Assembly: GCA_030141605.1 (NCBI GenBank)
Contig: JAQGDQ010000476.1
Location: 1-64,000 of the forward strand
Direction: 5' to 3'
Length of the DNA: 64,000 nucleotides
Source: Tubiluchus corallicola
Lineage: Eukaryota; Priapulida; Priapulimorpha; Priapulimorphida; Tubiluchidae
In this document: one piece after another, positions 56,101 to 64,000 of the stretch
Numbering within the stretch: the stretch's first letter is position 1
How the letters are laid out: every line of letters begins with the position of its first letter
Notes under the pieces: generated by a model
The model's database searches: none
The model's input: only the letters and a program-made list of their open reading frames with translations
Told to the model about the DNA's origin: nothing
Position numbers and translations under genes: made by a program

Positions 56101-59100
56101 ACTTGTTAGTGCCATTGATGTCAAAGTAATTAAAGGGGAAGAAAAAGGAACTTTAAAGTATGTTCCACTTAACTTTCCAAACACATTTTTGTTACTTAGC
56201 ATTTACTGTTTGAAAGATGTATATAACTGGAAAAGAAAGTTTTTACCAATTTATAATGTTTGCAGCAACTGGTGGAAGGTCACTGGCTTGCCAAAAATCA
56301 TATTATTAATCTTATTGATAAGACAAATAATTAATATTTTTGCTTGGTTAGTGAAGTGTGCACTATGAGTATGTGCTGACAATTCTTTGATTATTTTTTC
56401 GGACTTTATGCAATGTTATCTAAGTTTGCTCCAATTTTCTACTTAATGACTGACTGTTAAAAAACACTGCATCTAATTGTCACTGAAGGAGTTTAAAATT
56501 TCAAGTTTTATTCACCGCTGTTGCTAATACAAGCTTCATGTGCAGTAAGATAACATGTAGGGTTTAAAGTTTCAAGAATTTCTTAGCTTTATGCAAGAAT
56601 TCTCTTCTCTAGTCCCTTAAAATAGAATTAGTTTGGTTTAGCTTCAGACTATTAAACTGGGCAACAGGTAAATATTTTACCGTTATGTCTTCACCTCTTT
56701 CCTACACAGAAGCTGCAAGTAAAAATACTTTTAACTTAGAATCTTATGTTGGTACAATTTCCCACATGTTTTATTGTTATTTGCTTAACTATTGTTTTTC
56801 AGAAACCATTTGTGCCAACTGTTACTTCAGTAAAAAAAGTGAACATGAACTTTGCAAGTATAAAATCCCATGCTGCTGCTGCTACTCGTAAGGTAGAAGT
56901 GCTTGTTGCAGAACCATCTAAAAAGCCACCACCATTGCGGAAATCTGTGCGAGGTATGTTTCTGAAATGCCATTTCCTGGTGAGTTACCGAAATTGGCAG
57001 ACTCTAAAGATTTAACAAATTTATGAAAATACTTTAAGCTCTAATTTAATAACAAGAAAACAGATTAATTTGCAATTGTTCAAGCCCACGAAAGTTAATT
57101 TGGAATTTGTTGAATTGGCACAATTTAATTTGGGCCTGTCTTGGTCATTAGGGTATTTAGGGTCTCTAGACTCTATTCAGCTTGTAATCCAAAAGTAATT
57201 ATATTCCTGTTTTGAGTCTCGTTTGAGACTGTTCACAATTGTTTCCTTTAGGTCAGATTTTGTTTAAAAAACTTATATGAATCATTATATGAATAAATGA
57301 CATTCTTGTAAAACTGCAATCTCCACAATATTAATTTCGGTGGGGTGTATATATATATATATAAATAAGATTCAAGGTTCTAGCTCCAACAAAGGCACCA
57401 TTTGCGGCGATTTATATATCAAATGAATGAAAGGCCTCGATCTAGTGTCGTCTCCTTGGGGGTTTATTTTTCAAATCGGGCCCACCGGGACAAACAGAGG
57501 GCAAGAATCTCCAAAAATGGCCATTATTTGGCTGTTTTTTGCAAAACTTATACCTCTTTTCTTGGAAAATGGGGATGGGCCAGGGGTAGTGCTGATAATG
57601 GTTGCATAGCCCGTTCAACAGTGGGTGTAGTAGCCATATTTATAATTCGCGGGAGAGCCATAGTATCTTGTAACGGGCGTTTTTCCCGGACACAACTCCC
57701 GATTTTTTCAAAATTTTGGCCAAACAGCCTGTAGAAAAACGTTCTAGCGGTGTCTGGCGGGATTCTCGGAAGGAGATATTATGCTCTTTGGAAAGAGGAG
57801 GAATAGGGCTACATGACGTGTGGGTTACATTTTAGGATGTCCCCACCAAGAGGACTGGCGACGAGTTGAATAGGGGCTCCATTTTGCACGATTCTCACTT
57901 AGAAGCCACCGTGATGTTTTCATTGCTTTTACATCATTCCATTGTAATCTGTCTATAACTTTATAACTTTGGTGTAGGTGAGTGTGTGTGTGGTATAGTG
58001 TGATGGGTGTGACTTGCATGGGTCGTATGGTGTGGTGTTATGGTGTGGGTGATGTGGTGAGGGTGGCGTCGGTGTTGTGGTGAGGATGATGTGGTGTGGT
58101 GTAGAGTTGTGTGTTGATGTATTGTTGTCGGTGTGTTGTATTGTAGCTGATGTTGGTGGAGTGCTGTGGGTGATGTGGTGGGTGTGGTGTCGTGTGACGG
58201 GTGAGGTGATGTGGTGGTTTGTTATTGTGGGGTTTGGCTATTTATAAATCAAAAAGTGATGAGAACGACTTTTCAGTCCAAGAGCACTTCGTTATCAAAA
58301 TGCCATTATACTAGAGAGTTAACGGCATTGTACTGTTTTCTTACGTAAACTATTTCTGGCATATTAGCAAAAAGCTGTCACAATCCACAAGTTTCGTAAA
58401 AAGGTAAATGACCAGAGAGTAGAGAATGTGTTCCTCTCATTCTTCTCTGCAGTAACTCGAGTTTTTCTCTCAGTATTTGTCGTCAGTTATTTAAAGCAAA
58501 ATCGGACCCAATGTTAAACTGTAGGTCAAAACAATCTACTCTTTAAAATATGGAAAGGAAACGCTATTTTTTTAAAGAATGACTTACGTAAAACAATTAT
58601 TGCCACACAAATGCAATTTCGCGTTTGCGCCACTAGTTCTTCGCTGTTACATGCATTTCACCATTCGGTAGTTAGACGGGCACTAACGCCTGCATTTCGG
58701 AAAGCGTTGTACAAAAAACATGATCTGCACCTCTCAGTTCAGATGTGTTAGTTTGTACAGCGGTAAATTTGAATTTTTATCTTAAAACTTGCCGAATTTT
58801 AGTACAACACACTAAATATCTTACAATAGCACTGTACTTCAATTCTCACTTTTGCAAACACTCGCAACATGCTCGTGGAATATTTTTGCTGTTGAAAATT
58901 ATGTTTGTTAGTGATGTCATCACTAGTTGGGCTCGCCTGCCATTAATTAAGATTTAAATCAGTTAGTTAATTATCAGAAATGCTTTTATAGTATTATTGA
59001 TGTTAAAATGTATGCTTTTTACTGTGCTTGAAAATGGGGTAGTATATGAAAAAGCATCCTGTCTTCCTTTAACATTACTATAATTGGTATGCATCGTTTA

Positions 59101-61623
59101 AATTTCCACTAGGTGATGCACAAATTGTAAAGGATTTCAAAGCTCCGACTCCTCAGAAAAAGTTTGACCTGCAGGAGAGTCTCCGGCGCACGCTACCATA
59201 CAAACCATACGTTGGTAAATTGAAACCGTTGTCATCAGCAGAAAATCGACAGATTGCGCGCTCTCATATGCATCCAACAAACACTCATCAGCAACGTGGT
59301 GGAGTGAACTCAATTAGGTAATTGCTTTTCGTTCAGTGCTGCCATCTTTAGCGCAAAAAGATATGCATATACTAAAGAAGTATGAGCCATCTTTAGTGCA
59401 AAAAGATATGCATATAGTAAAGAAGTTCAAGTCAAACTATTAGTTGAGGGAGCTGAAGATATTGGATTAGAAATGTCGTCAATGCTGCCATTTTGAATTT
59501 AATATAGCAACTCGAAAATCCTACTCAGTCTGTTGATGCAGGATTTGTTCTAGTTTATTCTTATAATTTCATGAAGACCAATTGCGAGTTGGCAGAGCCA
59601 AAGGCTTTTTTCGAAAAAAATATGAAATCGTTGTTATCTTAAAACATTGCAGATCAAAAACCTGTTTCCACCAATCAATGCATAATTCGTTGTAGGATCA
59701 CCCTATAGAGTTTCGTGACGATTTGTTGCAAATTGCGATTTTTTCTGAAAATGACATTTTTGTTACCATCTTGAATTAAAATGGCTGGTCGAAAATCTGT
59801 CTCCGTCAATTAATGCGGAATTTGTTCTTATATACGTGTGCTTGCATAGGAAAATAATCTATGAGTCGACAATTAAGCTTTTCTAGTTATTCACATATCC
59901 TGAATCTCCATTAATTTTCATGAGGATTATTCTGACACCAAGCTCATCGCTCTGTTATTTCTATTTTTGTCACGTTTTTGCAAAGCACTTAGCAACCGTA
60001 GCTACGGACTTCGCAAGAACTTATTGAAGTTGTTTAAGCCCAGTAGATGGCTCTTCGAGACGAAGATCTGGGCTTAGCAGCAGAAAAAACCCCCCAAGCA
60101 AAATGAGCTTCCAGGAGCTACTACCGGAGCTTGAAAATACAATTTCTTTAATAATACGCGTAGTAATAATTTATTGAATATTTTTAATGCATTTTACATG
60201 GTGATCAAATGCATCTTACAAATAAAAGATCATCAAAATTACTAAAAAAAACTTAATTCATACGATATTTAAGACAATGGCAGATTGATTGATTTAAAAG
60301 TACATTGAATATGACAAAAATGGAAAAATAATAAAAGCACGAAAAATTTAGTAAAATAATAAAAGCAATGCCATAAAAGATACAAGATTAGTTCAACCAC
60401 AGAAGGCTTCATTAAAATAGTAAGTTTTCAGACTTTTTAAAATTATCAATTGACTTGATCAGGCGTAACTGTAGGCGCAACGAATTCCACAATTTTGGGG
60501 CAGCAGAAGTGAATAATTTATCACCGCATGTGACTAGTCTTTACAATTGTAGTATTAGTTTCTAGCCAGAGAAATGAGTGCGGAGCTATAAAATGAAATT
60601 TTTGGTATTTTTTGAATAATTTTTTGATAATTTGATGCTAGAATATAAAAGTCCAATATGTTTAGTGTTTGTTTTTCTAAAAAAATTGACATTTGACCAA
60701 ATTTTTGGAGCATTCTACTTGGAAGCATCACAAATGTAGTGATAACTATGCCGACTTATGGATGTTATTGGTTTGCAAGCACACATATACCAGGTATCTG
60801 TAAATTTTTTTGACGATTCATTGCGATTTGACGGAGCCTTGGGCTTTTTTTTGAAAATGACGTAATCACCTCCATTTGAAAACCCGATTCTTGTTAATCG
60901 ATGCAGAATTTGTTTCAGTTCTAGTGTAGGACCTAGCATTTCAAATATGCTACATATCTTTTTGGAAAAGAACATTAGGAAGGTTATTCGCTGATTTTTG
61001 ACAAATTATTTCATTACTTAGGCACTTAAAGACAAGAAAACAGTAGCATTCTGGGTAAACTGTTGGAATTCCTTGCCAAGTGTCATTATAATTAATTTTG
61101 TGTTTTGCTAAAATGTTAAACAGAAGTTAGCGATTACTGATTAAATGAAAATTTTGAAAAATAAGGGCAGCTGTTTTCTCTGGGATCAAGAGAATAGCTG
61201 AATGGTCATAATGAGTGTCTGATGTAAAAAGTTAGGTATTGCCAAACTTGGCTAGGTAATCATCACTAAAATTGCTTATGGGCTCTCACTGGTAGAGGTG
61301 ATGTATGCATATTCAGTATAATCATGACACCTTTGCAGTTCATTGTTCTGATTTTTGAGGACTATTCTTGATAATAAGCTATATTCCGGTATAGCCACAA
61401 CCTTCAAGAGTGGTTATGACTATGTCGTTGTGTGACGTAAACTGGCTGCCAGCATGCTAAAATAATTATAAAGATCAGCCATGAAGGTTTTAGTCATTTG
61501 TTTAATACTGCACAATGGTTTAAAAATTTCTATTACAGGGAAAGCGGACGGCAAAATTTGCAGCAAAAGAGAAGCACTAAGCGTACTGAACTGCAGATGC
61601 AACGACGCCAAATCACCACATGA
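48251..61623 (+). CDS. NUSAP1: Nucleolar and spindle-associated protein 1
   Basis: Eleven phase-compatible exons: 48251-48334, 48972-49640, 50018-50295, 51192-51390, 52175-52251, 52798-52898, 53882-53986, 55904-56079, 56803-56953, 59113-59317, 61539-61623, giving 709 aa (human 441). Seen: an N-terminal SAP motif (LEQLKYTELQKLAKKRGIKA) split by intron 1 after NLK; a long Lys/Ser-rich middle; ASHIPRFVAFT; DWAKIHQKQFDKMESIDVYL, matching human KDWKKIHEAHFKEMESID; and DLQESLRRTLPYKPYVGKLK, matching human [22 protein letters not shown]. Family knowledge: NUSAP1 binds DNA through SAP and bundles microtubules around chromosomes in mitosis. The extra length is in exons 2-6. The C-terminus after the GKLKP block is Gln/Arg-rich (TKRTELQMQRRQITT) and lacks the long charged helix of vertebrates. 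An AATAAA lies at 62277-62282. Confidence 0.93.
50346..50742. repeat. Pair of 46-bp direct repeats after NUSAP1 exon 3
   Basis: TTTATTTCGTCTTATGCATA...GGTTGTATAACTT occurs at about 50346-50391 and 50697-50742, essentially identical, 351 bp apart. Confidence 0.85.
51403..51434 (+). repeat. (TA)n microsatellite
   Basis: Tract of TA units just after NUSAP1 exon 4. Shorter TA runs also occur near 22449 and 57347. Confidence 0.9.
53130..53193 (+). repeat. (CT)n microsatellite
   Basis: About 60 bp of CT units with a few CC interruptions in NUSAP1 intron 6. Confidence 0.95.
54771..55276 (+). repeat. Near-perfect 253-bp tandem duplication in NUSAP1 intron 7
   Basis: Copies 54771-55023 and 55024-55276 differ at only a few bases (for example CATAGTGCAC versus CATGGTGCAC), so the duplication is young. 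Each copy carries TTGATTTTCAG, then 27 nt, then GTAAGT: a possible cassette exon at 54789-54815 and 55042-55068. Confidence 0.93.
57402..57845 (+). repeat. Interspersed repeat, copy B (NUSAP1 intron 9)
   Basis: Partner of 23150-23592. More GC-rich, with GGTTTATTTTTCAAATCGGG and TTTGGAAAGAGGAGGAATAG. The two overlapping open frames here (57402-57734) are not supported as genes. Confidence 0.7.
57971..58235 (+). repeat. GGTGTGGTG-type GT-rich minisatellite
   Basis: About 260 bp almost free of C on the plus strand, made of irregular GTGTGGTG, GGTGATGTGG and GGTGTTGTGG units. Located in NUSAP1 intron 9. Confidence 0.88.
59340..59430. repeat. Two-unit tandem repeat after NUSAP1 exon 10
   Basis: GCCATCTTTAGYGCAAAAAG...AAAGAAGT occurs twice with a period of about 51 bp. 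Confidence 0.85.
60418..60543 (-). mobile_element. LINE ORF2 C-terminal relic in NUSAP1 intron 10
   Basis: The minus strand reads DKLFTSAAPKLWNSLRLQLR followed by LIKSIDNFKKSENLLF and a stop. This is the WNSL-P end block of CR1/Jockey-like LINEs, as in the 4908-5690 copy. Adjoining sequence to 60150 is probably its 3' UTR. Confidence 0.75.
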
Positions 61624-61773
61624 ATCACTGTACTGTGGCATCTGTAAATATCTGCATTTATTATCTTGGGTTTTACGCTTTTTAGTGAATTAGTTAGGAC
61701 GATGCATCTGTAATGTCTATCATGACAGTAAAGTATGTTTTACAATTTGTAACCTTACTACAGATGGCCAACG

Positions 61774-62233
61774 AACAGAAAGTTAGAACCTATTCCAAAC
61801 TACGACATTTCTTTCCTAGATATATAATTAATTATTACACTGTACTATTTTTTTTAAATCGAATGTCATTTCATAAATTTTTAGAAGTTAAACATTACTG
61901 TGTGCAATTCATAGTATGTAGTGAGCAAGATTATACTAAAGTCACATTCATGTCAAGATAAAATCCAGTGTTGTAGTACCCACTAGCTGTGGTTTTGTTT
62001 TTCAACAGAAAGTTAGAACCTATTCCAAACTACGACATTTCCTTCCTAGATATATAATTAATTATTACACTGTACTATTTTTTTTAAATCGAATGTCATT
62101 TCATAAATTTTTAGAAGTTAAACATTACTATGTGCAATTCATAGTATGTAGTGAGCAAGATTATACTAAAGTCACATTCATGTCAAGATAAAATCCAGTG
62201 TTGTAGTACCCACTAGCTGTGGTTTTGTTTTTC
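61774..62233 (+). repeat. 230-bp tandem duplication downstream of NUSAP1
   Basis: Copies 61774-62003 and 62004-62233 begin AACAGAAAGTTAGAACC and end GGTTTTGTTTTTC, with about three differences by eye. Probably within or next to the NUSAP1 3' UTR. Confidence 0.94.
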
Positions 62234-62368
62234 ACATTTTTATGTTAGAGGTAGTTGTTTTGCATAACTATTATGCAATAAATTCTTATCTTTATATTAC
62301 CATATTCTAATTATTGTATAAGTGGTGCAACTGTTTTGCATAGATACTTTGTTTACACCTTAATTGCA

Positions 62369-63080
62369 TGCTTTTACATTTTTTAAATGTTAAAAATTCT
62401 CATGTAAATTTTGTATTTTGTATTAAATAACGAGTTCCACACCAGGACTCCAGCTTTCTGCACAAATTGGCGCTTAACACAGATACGAGTCAACTAACCA
62501 AGAATACTATGTAGCACTGCTGTTTAGAGTTCAGCAAATGCCCTTTGGCTCTGAAAATATACCCTACCTTAGAACTGTACATGGCGAAAATTGTCTGATA
62601 CACATGTTAGCATTTTTTGGTTTACTTATCGACTTGAAAGGTGTGCGTGTACACTGCAAAACCCTGTATGTAAACATTATCTTGTGAATATTATAATTAA
62701 TCTGCAGTTTGAGAAGGAAGACCAACTGCACTATGTGCCTATCTACATTCCACTTTCATACAGTATTCCTGCACCAGTATGTATACACAAATACATGTGC
62801 CACACCACAGATTATATGATTAATGTGGCTTGAGTGGCATATGTAGGTTGCAGGATAAACCCTGAAACACTTGGAAAAGAAGTCGGTTTGGTCAAAATTT
62901 TGTTTATTTGCACTGGAATACAAAGAGGAAAATTTTGATAGAATTACTGCTTTTACATTTTTTAATGCTAAAATTTCTCATTTCAATTTTGTATTTTGCA
63001 TTAAATAACGAGTACCACACCAGGACACCACATTTCTGCATAAGTTGGCACTTAATACAGATACAAGTCAACTAACAATG
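62369..63080 (+). repeat. Dispersed direct repeat pair, about 130 bp each
   Basis: 62369-62500 and 62949-63080 share TGCTTTTACATTTTTTAA, TTAAATAACGAGTNCCACAC and AGATACRAGTCAACTAAC, at roughly 85-90% identity by eye. No open frame. Confidence 0.85.
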
Positions 63081-63622
63081 GTTGCTGCACTAATAATGGG
63101 TCACTAGCTGTCTTACGGGATTTAATACGTATAGTTAAAGTAGCACCGAACAAAGAACAGTTTTGATTCATTGTTAACTTGCACGACTATAGTTATAATA
63201 AAGAAATGCTAAATGACATGAACCACTAATCGGTTTGTTTAGTTTTGTTCTTTCTTAGACATTAGGCTAAAGGCTCTTAGGTATACAGGAAATTAGCAGC
63301 CTAATACATTTTACAGACTACTACAACTTTTACAAATTATTCAGAACAGCTAATTACTCCCAACAACAACAAACACATTTTAGCAAACACTATTATTACT
63401 GCATTACAAGGGTAACATGTTTTACTATATAGACAGTTTACAATTAGCACCTTCATGACTTAACCAGTGAAATAAGAAGTACATTTTTAAGAAGTTTCAA
63501 TAGCACTATGTAAACATGTGATCTAGTAAAAACGTTGTAACAACTGTAAAATCATTCTAAATTGTGGTATGTTTTATGTTGTTTTGCATGTCGAAAAAAA
63601 TCACGATTAGCCCTTACAGCAT
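63081..63622. other. No gene seen; probable 3' UTR of the minus-strand membrane gene
   Basis: AT-rich sequence left of the stop at 63623 with no supported exon. Confidence 0.4.
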
Positions 63623-63841
63623 TTAACATCCCTCGCCACTCATCATCTTTTTGGCGACTGTTACTGGTAGAGAACATCCTTTCCACAATATGTCCACCAA
63701 GTCGTGACAACTACAGCAGACACCACAGGGAGCTATCAGAACGTACCAGAATGCAATGAAGAAACCGACGGGCCATGCGATGATGATCAAAATAAAGAAC
63801 CAGATAATAGACCACAGCGGATTTCCTCCACCTGAACCCAT
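63623..63841 (-). CDS. Small membrane protein, 72 aa, unrecognised
   Basis: The Met at 63841 is preceded by an acceptor-like GTTAACAG (63851 region), so the 5' UTR is probably spliced. The protein begins MGSGGGNPLWS, has one long or two short tightly packed hydrophobic segments (IIWFFILIIIAWPVGFF, then AFWYVLIAPCGVCC), a CxxCxxC-like cluster (CGVCCSCHD) that could be palmitoylated, and a short amphipathic tail ending SGEGC. A membrane hairpin with both ends on one side is a plausible topology. I recall similar short uncharacterised proteins in marine invertebrates but cannot name the family. Composition and clear start context favour a real gene. Confidence 0.65.
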   Translation of the reverse strand: MGSGGGNPLWSIIWFFILIIIAWPVGFFIAFWYVLIAPCGVCCSCHDLVDILWKGCSLPVTVAKKMMSGEGC

Positions 63842-64000
63842 ATTAGTATGCTGTTAACCTAACATGCAAAAAATAATCCATGCTAGGAAAATATGTTAGA
63901 TGTAGAAAATTACAGAGACTAAATATATCATGCAGTCATAAAATCTGTTAGCTAATAACACATGCAATAACACGATTAATTAAACACAAATAACATGCGG

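Noticed and set aside
57402-57734. 110-codon frame in NUSAP1 intron 9
   Set aside because: Lies entirely in an interspersed repeat whose other copy (23150-23592) has no matching frame.

Overview
This is nuclear DNA from an animal, AT-rich, with long introns and many decayed transposons. Every well-recognised gene is a conserved metazoan type, and the coding exons end in ordinary GT/AG splice sites. MKKS (a ciliary chaperonin-like protein), NUSAP1 (a mitotic microtubule binder), TM2D2 and CNPY4 together point to a ciliated invertebrate. A SABATH-type methyltransferase and cnidarian- or deuterostome-like repeat content fit a marine invertebrate, but I cannot fix the phylum from the window alone.

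Layout. 136-1260 (-): carboxyl-methyltransferase-like gene. About 1.3-8.2 kb: gene-free, with hAT transposase and LINE remnants. 8254-35509 (+): CRNKL1, the largest gene, 13 coding exons spread over 27 kb. Its intron 1 holds an intronless CNPY4 gene on the same strand (11436-12806) plus a LINE scrap and small inverted-repeat elements. Intron 6 holds a broken Ty3/gypsy-like LTR element. Intron 7 holds another LINE remnant. Intron 8 holds a tight three-gene block on the opposite strand: an unrecognised 140-aa gene, TM2D2 and MKKS. Convergent with CRNKL1 is an unrecognised three-exon 143-aa gene (36629-39805, -). From 40 to 48 kb come an unrecognised exon with an immunoglobulin-like look (42744-43358, -), an isolated candidate exon and a belt of MITEs, microsatellites and RTE-type LINE scraps. 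48251-61623 (+): NUSAP1, 11 coding exons, with a near-perfect 253-bp intronic tandem duplication that carries a possible 27-nt cassette exon. 63623-63841 (-): a small membrane-protein exon.

The genes do not form one pathway. CRNKL1 is a core splicing factor, TM2D2 and CNPY4 belong to the membrane/ER system, MKKS to BBSome assembly and NUSAP1 to the spindle. The structural interest is the nesting of four other genes inside CRNKL1 introns, the compact trio in intron 8, and several short novel genes. All splice models were built by hand from reading frame, GT/AG sites and remembered family sequence; none has been checked against transcripts.
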